Notes under the pieces: model-generated
Databases searched by the model: none
Seen by the model: the letters and a program-made list of their open reading frames with translations, nothing else
Told to the model about the DNA's origin: nothing
Shown: one piece after another, positions 39,050 through 47,974 of the stretch
Layout of the letters: each line of letters starts with the position of its first letter
Position numbering within the stretch: the first letter of the stretch is position 1
Assembly (NCBI GenBank): GCA_963797005.1
Contig: CAWCOF010000009.1
Span: forward strand, 186,001 to 250,000
Length of the DNA stretch: 64,000 nt
Origin: AWTP1-13 sp963797005
Lineage (GTDB): Bacteria > Pseudomonadota > Alphaproteobacteria > Rhizobiales > Hyphomicrobiaceae
Direction of reading: 5' to 3'
Made by a program: the position numbers and the translations under genes

Positions 39050-39466
39050 TCAGCCGAGGATGGCGTAGGTGCCGGTCGAGAAGGCGGCAGGCTTGCTGCC
39101 GCCCGCCTCGCGCACCTCGCACGTGCAGAAGGCGAGCGTCCTGCCGAGCCGCATGACCTTGGCCTCCAGCAGCGCGTCGGCCTTGGTGATGGGCCGCATG
39201 TAGTTGATGGTGAGGTCGACGGTGGTGCAGGGCCTGAAGCCGCCGCTTGCCGCCGCGAGCGCGATCACCATGGCGGTGTCGGCGCCCGTGAGCAGCGCCT
39301 GGCCGCACAGGATGCCGCCGATGCGGCAGAGCTGATCGGAGAACGGGATGCGCAAGGTCGCCGTCTCGGCGCCGACCGCCTCTGCCCTGATGCCGCTTGC
39401 CAGCACCCAGGGCGCGAAATTGTCGGCCAGGATGGCGTCGGCCGCGGCTGTGGTGAGTGCTGGCAT
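39050..39466 (-). CDS. PaaI-type hotdog thioesterase
   Basis: A 138-residue hotdog-fold acyl-CoA thioesterase. The family region GGILCGQALLTGADTAMVIAL on the long central helix and TTVDLTINYMRPITKADALLEAKVMRLGRTL on the strands are clear. Substrates range from phenylacetyl-CoA derivatives to fatty acyl-CoA; no catabolic cluster here narrows it. Two CoA-handling genes lie nearby but on separate transcripts. Confidence 0.9.
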   Translation of the reverse strand: MPALTTAAADAILADNFAPWVLASGIRAEAVGAETATLRIPFSDQLCRIGGILCGQALLTGADTAMVIALAAASGGFRPCTTVDLTINYMRPITKADALLEAKVMRLGRTLAFCTCEVREAGGSKPAAFSTGTYAILG

Positions 39467-39568
39467 GCCGGCTCCCCGTAGATTGAGTGTGCTCGTCTGC
39501 TTGAATGCCGCTCATATTGCGGCCTTCCGGGCCCAGGCACCACGATCAACTCGATAGGGGCATCCAAC

Positions 39569-39596
39569 AAAAAAGGCCCCGCCCGAAGGCGAGGCC
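39569..39596 (-). terminator. Rho-independent terminator of the HU-like gene
   Basis: Stem GGCCCCGCC / GGCGAGGCC (one mismatch) with a run of six T on the minus strand, 25 bp after the HU-like gene stop. Confidence 0.88.
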
Positions 39597-39620
39597 CTTT
39601 AGTCCACCTTGTCCGCGGGC

Positions 39621-39977
39621 TCAGATGGCCTGCTTCAGGTCCTTGGCGGCGCGGAAGGCGACCTTCTTGGAGGCCTTGATCTTGATGGCCTCGCCGGTGG
39701 CAGGGTTGCGGCCCATGCGTGCGGCGCGCTTGCGCACCTGCAGGATGCCGAGCCCGTTGATCTTGATGCGCCGGCCCTGCTTCAGGTGCTTGGTGATGAC
39801 CGCCACCATGTCCATGAGCACGGTGTTGGCCTGCGCCTTCTTGAGCTCGTGGCTGTCGGCCAGAGCGGTGGCCAGGTGCTTCAGCGTGACGGTCTCGGTC
39901 TTGGTTTTGGCCTTGGCTGGAGCCTTGGCGGCCTTCTTGGGAGCGATCCGGGGAATGCTCGGTTCGATTCTTTTCAT
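39621..39977 (-). CDS. HU/IHF-family DNA-binding protein with basic N-terminal extension
   Basis: A 118-residue nucleoid protein. Residues 30-118 form the HU fold with the beta-arm signature RMGRNPATGEAIKIKASKKVAFRAAKDLK. Residues 1-28 are an added lysine/alanine/proline tail (RIAPKKAAKAPAKAKTK) not found in E. coli HU. It should bend and compact DNA. The start at 39977 has an AGAGGG site; a longer in-frame start at 40016 is less likely. The gene has its own terminator. Confidence 0.92.
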   Translation of the reverse strand: MKRIEPSIPRIAPKKAAKAPAKAKTKTETVTLKHLATALADSHELKKAQANTVLMDMVAVITKHLKQGRRIKINGLGILQVRKRAARMGRNPATGEAIKIKASKKVAFRAAKDLKQAI

Positions 39978-40036
39978 GTGAGTTGCTGCCCTCTGTTGCG
40001 ATTGCACTGTCATCAACGCGCAAAAACGGTTGATTT

Positions 40037-40063
40037 ATCAGGCGATAATCGAGTTTGCCTGAT
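40037..40063. promoter_or_regulatory. Short inverted repeat upstream of the HU-like gene
   Basis: ATCAGGC, 13-nt gap, GCCTGAT, 60 bp upstream of the HU-like start. A possible operator, seen by eye only. The rest of the 278-bp gap 39978-40255 shows no other feature. Confidence 0.3.
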
Positions 40064-40255
40064 CTGCCTAGCTATTCCACGCGGGACCTCGCGGTAGGCG
40101 ACGAGGCGTGGTCGGCTTGCCACGGCCTGTGCAAGTCTGGCGGCCGCGCAAGGGGCTTCTTGCGTGAAATCCGTTGAGGCGGGCTGCCCGGCGCGATATG
40201 CGACCGGCAGAAGCGCCCTTGGAAGTGCCAGAGGTCCGAGCCCAGAGGTCCGAGC

Positions 40256-40501
40256 ATGAGCGAAACGCCTCCAGACCGGCTCTCCGCCGACCCGGCGAGC
40301 CCCCACTACGATGCGGCCCTGCTCGAGCGCGGCGTGGGCATCCGCTTCAAGGGCGTGGAGAAGACCAACGTCGAGGAATACTGCGTCAGCGAGCAGTGGG
40401 TCAGGGTGTCCGCCGGCAACACCATGGCCCGCAACGGCCGCCCGCTCACCATCAAGCTCAAGGGCGAGGTGGAGCCCTACTTCCGCGACAAGGTGGCGTG
40501 A
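40256..40501 (+). CDS. DUF3297 family protein
   Basis: An 81-residue protein that matches my recollection of the DUF3297 family: PPDRLSADPASPHYD at the start, then GVGIRFKGVEKTNVEEYCVSEQWVRV and a C-terminal KLKGEVEPYF. Function is unknown; the small, soluble, conserved nature suggests a housekeeping role. It is followed by a repeat element and then a convergent gene. Confidence 0.88.
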   Translation: MSETPPDRLSADPASPHYDAALLERGVGIRFKGVEKTNVEEYCVSEQWVRVSAGNTMARNGRPLTIKLKGEVEPYFRDKVA

Positions 40502-40516
40502 GCATTTGTCCGCTGC

Positions 40517-40590
40517 CCTTCGTGGTGAGCTTGTCGAACCACGAGGCCGCACCGGTGCCACTCAGCCGCCCTTCGACAGGCTCAGGGCGG
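40517..40590. repeat. Double-hairpin REP (CCTGAGCCTGTCGAAGG family), copy 3
   Basis: CGTGGTGAGCTTGTCGAACCACG hairpin module (first 20 bases shared in pattern with copy 2) followed by CCCTTCGACAGGCTCAGG. Located in the convergent gap between DUF3297 and DUF2442 genes. Confidence 0.85.
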
Positions 40591-40612
40591 GGTTGGAGTC
40601 TGTAGCTCCCGG

Positions 40613-40843
40613 TCACGCGAGTGTCCCCTTGAGCAGACCTTCGACGCTCAGGTCCTCGTCAATCCGAGGCCAGTGGATGCCGTAGCCCGCGGCGCACGGC
40701 TCCCATACCGCCCGGTCTTCCGGGCTCGCTTGCTTCAGCCCGGGATACCATCCCAGCGGCGCCGAGATACGGCGTCCGTCCTTCAGAAGGACCTCGAGCC
40801 AGTCGTCCGTGATGCGGACGTCCTCGACACGGCTATCGGGCAC
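40613..40843 (-). CDS. DUF2442 domain protein
   Basis: A 76-residue protein of the DUF2442 type: DVRITDDWLEVLLKDGRRISAPLGWYPGL followed by GIHWPRIDEDLSVEGLL. These small proteins are often found as antitoxin-like partners of DUF4160/RelE toxins, but no toxin gene is adjacent. It begins with a GTG 3 bp after the leuC stop, so it is likely co-transcribed with leuC. Confidence 0.85.
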   Translation of the reverse strand: MPDSRVEDVRITDDWLEVLLKDGRRISAPLGWYPGLKQASPEDRAVWEPCAAGYGIHWPRIDEDLSVEGLLKGTLA

Positions 40844-40846
40844 GAG

Positions 40847-42262
40847 TCACCGAAACGTGCGCACATCCACGAAATGCCCGGCGATCGCTGCCGCCGCCGC
40901 CATGGCCGGGGAGACGAGGTGCGTGCGGCCGAAGCGGCCCTGGCGGCCCTCGAAGTTGCGGTTGGACGTCGAGGCGCAGCGCTCGCGCGGCTTGAGCTGG
41001 TCGGGGTTCATGCCGAGGCACATCGAGCAGCCGGCCTCGCGCCAGTCGAAGCCCGCCTCCTTGAGCACCTTGTCGAGCCCCTCGGCCTCGGCCTGCTCCT
41101 TCACCAGGCCCGAGCCCGGCACGATCATGGCGTAGACGCTCTGGCTCACCTTCTTGCCCTGGGCAACGCGCGCCACCTCGCGCAGGTCCTCGATGCGGCC
41201 GTTGGTGCACGAGCCGATGAACACGCGGTCGAGCTTGATGTCGGTCATGCGCGTGCCGGGCGAAAGCCCCATGTACTCGAGCGCCCGCTGCATCGAGGCG
41301 CGCTTGCCCTCGTCGGCGACCGACTCGGGGTCCGGCACCTGGCCCTCGATCGACACCACGTCCTCGGGGCTCGTGCCCCAGGTCACGATGGGGGGCAGCT
41401 TGGCCGCATCCAGCCTCACCTCGCGATCGAAGTGGGCGCCATCGTCGGTGCGCAGCGTCTCCCAGTACTTCATGGCGGCATCCCAGGCCGCGCCCTTCGG
41501 CGCTTTCGGCCGGCCCTCGAGGTAGGCGAAGGTCTTGGCGTCGGGCGCCACCATGCCGGCCCGCGCGCCGCCTTCGATCGTCATGTTGCACACCGTCATG
41601 CGGCCCTCCATCGACAGCGCGCGGATGGCATCGCCCGTATACTCGATGACATGGCCGGTGCCGCCGGCGGTGCCGATGTGGCCGATGATGGAGAGGATGA
41701 TGTCCTTGGCGGTCACGCCGTCGGGCAGCTTGCCGTCCACGACGACGCGCATGTTCTTTGCCTTGCGCTGGATCAGCGTCTGGGTGGCGAGCACGTGCTC
41801 CACTTCCGACGTGCCGATGCCGTGCGCCAGCGCCCCGAAGGCGCCGTGCGTGGAGGTGTGGCTGTCGCCGCAGACGATGGTGGTGCCGGGCAGCGTGAAG
41901 CCCTGCTCGGGGCCGATCACGTGCACGATGCCCTGCCGCACGTCGCGCTCGTCGTAGTACTCGACGCCGAACTCCTTGGCGTTGCGGGCAAGGGTCTCGA
42001 CCTGGATGCGGCTCTCCTCGTCCTTGATGACCTGGAAGCGCTCGGCGGAGGTGGCGATGTTGTGGTCGACCACGGCCAGCGTCTTCTCCGGTGCGCGCAG
42101 CTTGCGCCCGGCGAGCTTCAGGCCCTCGAACGCCTGCGGGCTCGTCACCTCGTGCACGAGATGCCGGTCGATATAGAGGACGCAGGTGCCGTCCGGCTGG
42201 CGGGAGACGACGTGGTCCTCGAAGATCTTGTCGTAGAGGGTGCGGGGGGCGGATTGGGCCAT
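40847..42262 (-). CDS. leuC: 3-isopropylmalate dehydratase large subunit
   Basis: Leucine biosynthesis; with LeuD it isomerises 2- to 3-isopropylmalate. The 471-residue aconitase-type subunit is full length. Motifs: VCGDSHTSTHGAFGALAHGIGTSEVEHVLATQ, iron-sulphur cysteines in FIGSCTNGR and GCSMCLGMN, and the C-terminal NRNFEGRQG. leuD is not next to it, as is common in this order. It is followed within 3 bp by a DUF2442 gene on the same strand. Confidence 0.97.
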   Translation of the reverse strand: MAQSAPRTLYDKIFEDHVVSRQPDGTCVLYIDRHLVHEVTSPQAFEGLKLAGRKLRAPEKTLAVVDHNIATSAERFQVIKDEESRIQVETLARNAKEFGVEYYDERDVRQGIVHVIGPEQGFTLPGTTIVCGDSHTSTHGAFGALAHGIGTSEVEHVLATQTLIQRKAKNMRVVVDGKLPDGVTAKDIILSIIGHIGTAGGTGHVIEYTGDAIRALSMEGRMTVCNMTIEGGARAGMVAPDAKTFAYLEGRPKAPKGAAWDAAMKYWETLRTDDGAHFDREVRLDAAKLPPIVTWGTSPEDVVSIEGQVPDPESVADEGKRASMQRALEYMGLSPGTRMTDIKLDRVFIGSCTNGRIEDLREVARVAQGKKVSQSVYAMIVPGSGLVKEQAEAEGLDKVLKEAGFDWREAGCSMCLGMNPDQLKPRERCASTSNRNFEGRQGRFGRTHLVSPAMAAAAAIAGHFVDVRTFR

Positions 42263-42401
42263 GTAACCGTTGGTCCTTGTGCTTGGTAGCCCCTGTGATA
42301 GCGCGCAGGCGCCGAGCCTGCAATTGTGAGGTCTGGGGAGCCGGGAGGGCGCGCTCGACGGCCGTGGCCGGACCGGCTATCGGGGAGGCGAGGGAGGACG
42401 C

Positions 42402-43610
42402 ATGACCGACAGGCTGCCGCTTTCGGGCATCAGGGTGCTCGACGTCTCGACCTACATTGCCGCACCTGCGGCAGCGGTGGTGCTCGGCGACTACGGCGCC
42501 GACGTGGTCAAGGTGGAGCAGCCCGGCGAGGGCGATCCCAATCGCGCCATGATCGCCATCCCCTCCTACCCCAAGAGCGAGGTCAACTATCCCTGGCAGA
42601 TGGATGGGCGCAACAAGCGCTCGGTCGCCCTCGACCTGAAGCATAAGGCCGGCCGCGCCGCCCTCGACCGGCTGATCCCCGGAACGGACGTGTTCATCAC
42701 CAACTTCCCGCTGCCCGTGCGCGAGCGCCTCAGGCTGCGCGCAGAGGACGTGACTCCCCTCGACGGTCGGATGATCTACGCCTCGCTGACCGGGTTCGGC
42801 GAGACCGGGCCCGATCGCGACCAGGCGGGGTTCGACTCCACCGCCTATTTCGCCCGCTCCGGTCTCTTCGACCAGGTCCGCTACGACGGCCAGCCGCCGC
42901 ACTTCTCGCTGCCGGCCACCGGCGACCGGCCGACCGGCATTGCGCTGGTCGCCGCCATCATGATGGCGCTCTACCACCGCGAGCGGACGGGCGAAGTCAC
43001 CTCGGTGTCGACCTCGCTGCTCGCCAACGGCCTGTGGTCGAACGGGGTCTATGCGCAGGCCGCGCTGGTGGGGGCGTTCCTGCCGCTGCGCCCGCCGCGC
43101 GAGCGGCCACGCAGCGCGATCGCCAACGCCTATTGCGCCAGCGACGGGCGGTGGCTGCAGCTGAGCCTGGTGCAGGAGGAGACCATGTGGCCGCGCCTGT
43201 GCCTGGCGCTTGGACGCCCGGATCTCGAGCAAGACCCCCGCTTTGCCACGATCGCCCAGCGCCGGGCCAACACCGCCGCGCTGACTGCCATTCTCGACGA
43301 GGTGTTCGCCACGGCAACGGCGGCCGAATGGCATCAGCGGCTCAAGGCCCACAGGCTCACCTTCAGCCCCATCGCGCGGATCGCGGATGTGGCCGGCGAC
43401 GAGCAGGCGGTCGCGGCCGGCGCCGTCATCGCGTCCGCCAACCCGGAGATGCCGCGCACTTTGGCCGCACCCCTCCGGCTCGGCTGCACGGCGCCGCGTC
43501 CCGCGGGTCCCGCGCCCGGGTTGGGTCAGCACACCGATGAGATCCTGCAAGAGGCGGGTTTCACCACCGCCGAGATCGCCGAGCTCAGACGCGCCGGTGC
43601 GGCCGCATAG
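42402..43610 (+). CDS. CaiB/BaiF family CoA-transferase
   Basis: Class III CoA-transferase, 402 residues. The N-terminus (LSGIRVLDVSTYIAAPAAAVVLGDYGADVVKVE) and the catalytic aspartate D145 in AGFDSTAYFARSG are clear. The donor and acceptor acids cannot be deduced. It is divergent from leuC with a 139-bp gap and no obvious pathway partner nearby. Confidence 0.92.
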   Translation: MTDRLPLSGIRVLDVSTYIAAPAAAVVLGDYGADVVKVEQPGEGDPNRAMIAIPSYPKSEVNYPWQMDGRNKRSVALDLKHKAGRAALDRLIPGTDVFITNFPLPVRERLRLRAEDVTPLDGRMIYASLTGFGETGPDRDQAGFDSTAYFARSGLFDQVRYDGQPPHFSLPATGDRPTGIALVAAIMMALYHRERTGEVTSVSTSLLANGLWSNGVYAQAALVGAFLPLRPPRERPRSAIANAYCASDGRWLQLSLVQEETMWPRLCLALGRPDLEQDPRFATIAQRRANTAALTAILDEVFATATAAEWHQRLKAHRLTFSPIARIADVAGDEQAVAAGAVIASANPEMPRTLAAPLRLGCTAPRPAGPAPGLGQHTDEILQEAGFTTAEIAELRRAGAAA

Positions 43611-43626
43611 CGCGGCCAGAGACCCG

Positions 43627-43656
43627 AAAAAGAAAGGCCGGGCGCGAAGCCCGGCC
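43627..43656 (-). terminator. Stem-loop terminator between CoA-transferase and LysR
   Basis: Stem GGCCGGGC / GCCCGGCC with a T-rich run (TTTCTTTTT) on the minus strand. It would end minus-strand transcripts of the LysR gene and may also slow the CoA-transferase transcript. The remaining 190 bp up to 43843 show nothing else. Confidence 0.7.
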
Positions 43657-43843
43657 TCAAGTCAGTTATCCACGCCCTTGTGGGGAGTGGCTGAAGGCGT
43701 CGAAGGGAGGATGAATGCCTTCACAGCTGTCCGTCACAGCCGCATGCATATCAGCAGCAAAGGCGCATGCTCGGATACCGGGTCGGGCGCATGTATGCCA
43801 TGCCTACCTGCATGGCTTGAGACCTTCAAACATATGTGATCGC

Positions 43844-44734
43844 TCAGAATTTCCACTGCCGCGCCTTGGCGACGAGGAAATCTCTGAAGACCTGCACCTT
43901 CTTGGCGGTCTTTAGCTCTTCGGGGTAGACGAAGTAGATCGGAACCGTCGGCAACTCGGCCTCGCGCAGGACCGGCACCAGCTCCAATTCCTCCTCAGTC
44001 ATGTAGTCGGGGATCAGGCCGATGCCGATGCCGGCGCGGATCGCATATTTCATCGCGAGCACGTTGTTGGCGGCGAACACCGGCTTGCGCGGCGCCTTGC
44101 CGTTGAGCCCGGCAGTCTCGAGCCAGCGGATCGCGGACAGGTGCGCGGCCGGCGTGCCGCTGTAGGAGATGATCGGATGGCCGTCCAAGGCCTCGACCGA
44201 TTGCGGGGCGCCGTGGCGGCGGATGTACTGGGTCGAGGCCAGCGCGTGGATCTTCATGGTGAACAGCGGGCGCCGGATCAGGTCGCTCTGCTGCGGCTCG
44301 CTGGTCCAGATGGCGACGTCGGCCGCCCGCATGGCGATGGCGATCTGGTCATCGTTGAGCACCAGCTCGATGCGGATGTCGGGATAAAGCTCGAGGAACT
44401 CGCGCAGGCGTTGCGTGACCCACACCGTCCCCAATCCGATCGGCGCCGTGATCTTGAGGTCGCCGGTGGGCTTGGTGGTGGTGTCGGTGAGCAGCGTCTC
44501 CGCCGTGGCGAGCTTGTTCAGGATCTCGCTGGCGGTGCCGAACAGCATTTCTCCCTGCTCGGTCAGCACCAGTCCGCGGGCATGGCGGTGGAAGAGCGCG
44601 ACCCTGAGCTCCTTCTCCAACGCCGAGACCTGCCGGCTGACGGCCGACTGGCTCATGCGCAGCACTTCACCCGCATGGGTGAAGCTGCCGGCCTCGGCGG
44701 CGGCATGAAAGATCCTGAGTTTGTCCCAGTCCAT
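43844..44734 (-). CDS. LysR-family regulator, LsrB/VtlR-like
   Basis: A 296-residue LTTR: winged-helix DNA-binding region at 1-60 (LRIFHAAAEAGSFTHAGEVLRMSQSAVSRQVSALE) and a periplasmic-binding-like effector domain from about 90. The gene sits just downstream of trxB on the same strand, as lsrB/vtlR do in Sinorhizobium, Brucella and Agrobacterium, where the protein controls cell envelope, sRNA or redox genes. The translated sequence contains no cysteine at all. Identity as the orthologue is inferred from synteny and motif. Confidence 0.88.
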   Translation of the reverse strand: MDWDKLRIFHAAAEAGSFTHAGEVLRMSQSAVSRQVSALEKELRVALFHRHARGLVLTEQGEMLFGTASEILNKLATAETLLTDTTTKPTGDLKITAPIGLGTVWVTQRLREFLELYPDIRIELVLNDDQIAIAMRAADVAIWTSEPQQSDLIRRPLFTMKIHALASTQYIRRHGAPQSVEALDGHPIISYSGTPAAHLSAIRWLETAGLNGKAPRKPVFAANNVLAMKYAIRAGIGIGLIPDYMTEEELELVPVLREAELPTVPIYFVYPEELKTAKKVQVFRDFLVAKARQWKF

Positions 44735-44784
44735 CTAGGTTCGGCTTCACGTATCCGATGCGGCCTGCATCCTGGCGTCCGATA

Positions 44785-45747
44785 TCACTCGGCTGCTTTC
44801 GGCATGGTTTCCAATTTGGCCAAATAGCGCTCGGCCTCGAGCGCGGCCATACAACCCATGCCGGCGGCGGTCACGGCCTGGCGGAACACCTCGTCCTTGA
44901 CGTCGCCGGCGGCGAACACGCCCGGGATCGAGGTGCGGGTGGAATCGGGCTTGGTGATCAGATAGCCCGACGGCGTCATTTCCAGCTGTCCTTTGAAGAG
45001 GTCGGTTGCCGGCGCGTGGCCGATCGCAACGAACACGCCGTCGGCCTTCAGCTCCGAGACCTTGCCGGTCTTGATGTTCTTCAGGCGGACGCCCGTCACC
45101 GACTTGGGCTCGTCGGTGCCCACCACCTCGTCCAGCACCGCGTTCCACACCACCTCGATCTTGGGGTTCTTGAACAGGCGGTCCTGCATGATCTTCTCGG
45201 CCCGGAAGCTCTCGCGCCGGTGGACGATCGTCACCTTGCTGGCGAAGTTGGTCAGGAACAGCGCCTCCTCGACCGCCGTGTTGCCGCCGCCGATGACCAC
45301 CACCTCCTTGCCCTTGTAGAAGAAGCCGTCGCAGGTGGCGCAGGCAGAGACGCCATGGCCCTTGAAGGTCTCCTCCGAGGCGAGGCCCAGCCAGCGCGCC
45401 TGTGCACCGGTGGCGATGACCAGCGCATCGCAGGCGTAGGTGTCGCCCAAGTCGCCCTCGAGCCGGAAGGGACGCCGGCTCAGATCCACCTTGGTGACGT
45501 GGTCCATGACGAACTCGGTGCCGACGTGTGCCGCCTGGGCCGCCATCTGCTCCATCAGCCAAGGGCCCTGGATGACCTCGGCAAAGCCCGGGTAGTTCTC
45601 GACGTCGGTGGTGACGGTCATCTGGCCGCCCGGCTGGCTGCCCTGGATGACCACGGGCTGCAGCATTGCGCGTGCCGCATAGATGGCGGCCGTGTAGCCG
45701 GCAGGGCCCGAGCCCAGGATCAGGATTTTGGCATGCTTTGCAGTCAT
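44785..45747 (-). CDS. trxB: Thioredoxin-disulphide reductase
   Basis: NADPH-dependent flavoenzyme that reduces thioredoxin. FAD motif GSGPAGYTAAIYAARA, redox-active pair C136-A-T-C139 (CATC), NADPH motif GGGNTAVEEALFL and the C-terminal FAD block GVFAAGDVKDEVFRQ are all present. 320 residues is the usual length. The start at 45747 is chosen over upstream codons because it begins the FAD strand. The LysR gene follows 50 bp downstream. Confidence 0.97.
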   Translation of the reverse strand: MTAKHAKILILGSGPAGYTAAIYAARAMLQPVVIQGSQPGGQMTVTTDVENYPGFAEVIQGPWLMEQMAAQAAHVGTEFVMDHVTKVDLSRRPFRLEGDLGDTYACDALVIATGAQARWLGLASEETFKGHGVSACATCDGFFYKGKEVVVIGGGNTAVEEALFLTNFASKVTIVHRRESFRAEKIMQDRLFKNPKIEVVWNAVLDEVVGTDEPKSVTGVRLKNIKTGKVSELKADGVFVAIGHAPATDLFKGQLEMTPSGYLITKPDSTRTSIPGVFAAGDVKDEVFRQAVTAAGMGCMAALEAERYLAKLETMPKAAE

Positions 45748-45880
45748 GACAGATAGGCCCCGGCAGCGCAACGGAAGGAACGAACCCCGAACCGATATGG
45801 GGTGCCTATAATGCCCATGCAATGCTCAGGTCAATGCGCCTTGGTGGCGGCGCGGCAAAAGCGAAACGCCTCATCAACCA

Positions 45881-46627
45881 TCAAATCAGCTTCAGGCCCT
45901 TGAAACTGGCGTGGCCCTGGCGGCCGACGATGATGTGGTCGTGGATGGCAATCCCCAGGGGCTTTGCCGCATCGATGATATGGCGCGTCATGTCGATGTC
46001 GGCCCGGGAGGGCGCCGGGTCGCCCGAGGGGTGGTTGTGGACCAGGATGATGGCGCTCGCGGAGTGCTCCAGCGCCCGCTTGACCACCTCGCGCACGTAG
46101 ACGGGGGTGTGGTCCACCGTCCCCTGCTGCTGGACCTCGTCGGCGATCAGCCGGTTCTTCTTGTCGAGGAACAAGATGCGGAACTGCTCGCGGGCCTCGT
46201 AGCCCATGGCGGCCCGGCAGTAGTCGAGCACCGCGTTCCAGCTGGCGAGCACGGGACGTTGCAGGATCCCCTTCTGCATCAAGCGCAGCGCCGAGGCGCG
46301 CACCAGCTTGAGCTGCATGACGGCGGCGTCTCCGACGCCCGGCACCTCCTTCAAACGCCCGGGCGGCGCGTTGATCACCTCCGCGAACGAGCCAAACGTC
46401 TGCAAGAGCCGCTTGGCGATGGGCTTGGTATCGCGTCGCGGAAGAGCGCCGAAGAGCAGGAGCTCGAGGAGCTCGTAGTCGGGCATCGCCTCCGGCCCAC
46501 CGTCGGTGAAGCGCTGCTTGAGGCGCTGGCGGTGGCCGGCGTGCGGGGCGGAGGCCTCGCCCTTGATGAGGGACAGCTGCACGGTCGTGTCGGGGGTGAT
46601 GCCGCGGTCCTTCAATGCACCGGCCAT
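45881..46627 (-). CDS. radC: DNA repair-associated protein RadC (JAB domain)
   Basis: RadC-type JAB/MPN metalloprotein. An N-terminal helix-hairpin-helix region (ELLELLLFGALPRRDTKPIAKRLL, VPGVGDAAVMQLK) is followed by the JAMM motif in HNHPSGDPAPSRADIDMT. The biochemical role remains debated despite the repair name. It is 25 bp after map on the same strand; the map–radC order is common in Hyphomicrobiales. Confidence 0.95.
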   Translation of the reverse strand: MAGALKDRGITPDTTVQLSLIKGEASAPHAGHRQRLKQRFTDGGPEAMPDYELLELLLFGALPRRDTKPIAKRLLQTFGSFAEVINAPPGRLKEVPGVGDAAVMQLKLVRASALRLMQKGILQRPVLASWNAVLDYCRAAMGYEAREQFRILFLDKKNRLIADEVQQQGTVDHTPVYVREVVKRALEHSASAIILVHNHPSGDPAPSRADIDMTRHIIDAAKPLGIAIHDHIIVGRQGHASFKGLKLI

Positions 46628-46652
46628 GGCGCGCGCGCCCCGTGCTCTCTCG

Positions 46653-47477
46653 TCAGGTGGACTGGTAGGGCGGGTGGTTGAGCCCCTTGGGCGAGTACGT
46701 GAAGACCTCGCAGCCCTTCTCGGTGACGCCGACGGTGTGCTCGAACTGGGCCGACAGCTCCCGGTCGCGGGTCACGGCCGTCCAGCCGTCGGGCAGGATC
46801 TTCACGTGCGCCCGTCCAAGGTTGATCATCGGCTCGATGGTGAACAGCATGCCGGGCTCCAGCATGACGCCGTCGCCGGGCTCCCCGTAGTGCAGGATGT
46901 TGGGACGGTCGTGGAACACGCGGCCCAGCCCATGGCCGCAGAAATCCCGCACCACGCTGCAGCGCTCGCGCTCGGCAAAGGTCTGGATGGCCGAGCCGAT
47001 ATGGCCGGTGGTGTTGCCGGGCTTCACCGCCGCGACCCCCCGCATCAGGGCCTCGTAGGTCACCTCGATCAGCCGCTCCGCCCGCCGCGAGATGTGCCCC
47101 ACCGCATACATGCGGCTGGTGTCGCCGTGCCATCCATCGAGGATCAAAGTCACGTCGATGTTGAGAATATCGCCTTCTTTCAGCGGCTTGGCATTGGGAA
47201 TGCCGTGGCAGACGACGTGATTGATGGAGGTGCAGATGGCCTTGGGGAAGCCGCGGTAGTTGAGCGGTGCGGGGATCGCCCCGCGGTCGTGCGCGAACGC
47301 CATCACGAGGTCGTCGAGCTCCTCGGTCGTGGCGCCGGGCTTGACGTGCTCCACCAGCATGTCGAGGGCCTCGGCGGCCAGCTGGCCGGCCTTGCGCATG
47401 CCTGCGAAGGCGTCGCTGCCGTAGAGCCTGATCTTGGTGTCGCGAGGCTGGGAGCGCGAGATATCGAGGTTGTTCAT
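46653..47477 (-). CDS. map: Methionine aminopeptidase type I
   Basis: Removes the initiator methionine from nascent proteins. The metal-binding residues fall in NIDVTLILDGWHGDTSRMY, CGHGLGRVFHD and MLFTIEPMINLG, with the last glutamate in FEHTVGVTEKG. The start at 47477 (MNNLDISRSQ) is preferred; the alternative at 47510 adds 11 residues. Confidence 0.96.
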   Translation of the reverse strand: MNNLDISRSQPRDTKIRLYGSDAFAGMRKAGQLAAEALDMLVEHVKPGATTEELDDLVMAFAHDRGAIPAPLNYRGFPKAICTSINHVVCHGIPNAKPLKEGDILNIDVTLILDGWHGDTSRMYAVGHISRRAERLIEVTYEALMRGVAAVKPGNTTGHIGSAIQTFAERERCSVVRDFCGHGLGRVFHDRPNILHYGEPGDGVMLEPGMLFTIEPMINLGRAHVKILPDGWTAVTRDRELSAQFEHTVGVTEKGCEVFTYSPKGLNHPPYQST

Positions 47478-47929
47478 TGAACCTGGTTCGTTGTTGGGAC
47501 CATCCCTCATGGCCCCTGCCCCGAGAATTTAGTGCAAACGGGCGTCCACGCAAACGTGTGTCGTGTCTTTGCGGACGACAAGGCGGCCTTGGTCGGCGCG
47601 CAGTCCGCACCGCTGCGGCGCGCTCATCCAGGTGCGCCATTCGCGCGCACCGCAAGATGTCGGCGAGCCGCCCGACAATCGTGCGCAATAACACGTGCGG
47701 CAATCGTGATGTTCGCAGCGACGATGCGAAGCGCGCGCAGAATATCGTCGTCGCGTCGCTGTTTCTGGCTCTGCGATATTCAATCGAGGATTGCGCGGGA
47801 CGCCTCAAGTGACTGACGAACAGGGAAAACTGTGTATTTGTCGCAACACAAAACGTCGAAAGGTCATAAATTCGTAGCGAAAATCTCAATCACCTATAAA
47901 CAAACCGCGCGCAATTGCTCAAGGTTCTC
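47478..47929. other. 450-bp gap upstream of map, no gene recognised
   Basis: Small open frames exist but lack coding character. The second half is more A/T-rich than its surroundings and leads into the promoter region of the small basic protein gene. No repeat of the window's families occurs here. Confidence 0.4.
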
Positions 47930-47951
47930 AAGTTCGAACTGATTCGAACTT
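47930..47951 (+). promoter_or_regulatory. Perfect inverted repeat in the leader of the small lysine-rich gene
   Basis: AAGTTCGAA, 4-nt gap (CTGA), TTCGAACTT, ending 23 bp before the start codon. It could be an operator or an RNA hairpin in the leader. Seen by eye. Confidence 0.5.
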
Positions 47952-47974
47952 TTGAAAAGAGAGGGAAAGAGAAA

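Noticed and set aside
40673..42289. 538-codon plus-strand frame
   Set aside because: Antisense shadow of leuC.
47532..47816. Small open frames in the map upstream gap
   Set aside because: Arginine/cysteine-rich, no ribosome site, overlapping frames on both strands; no support.
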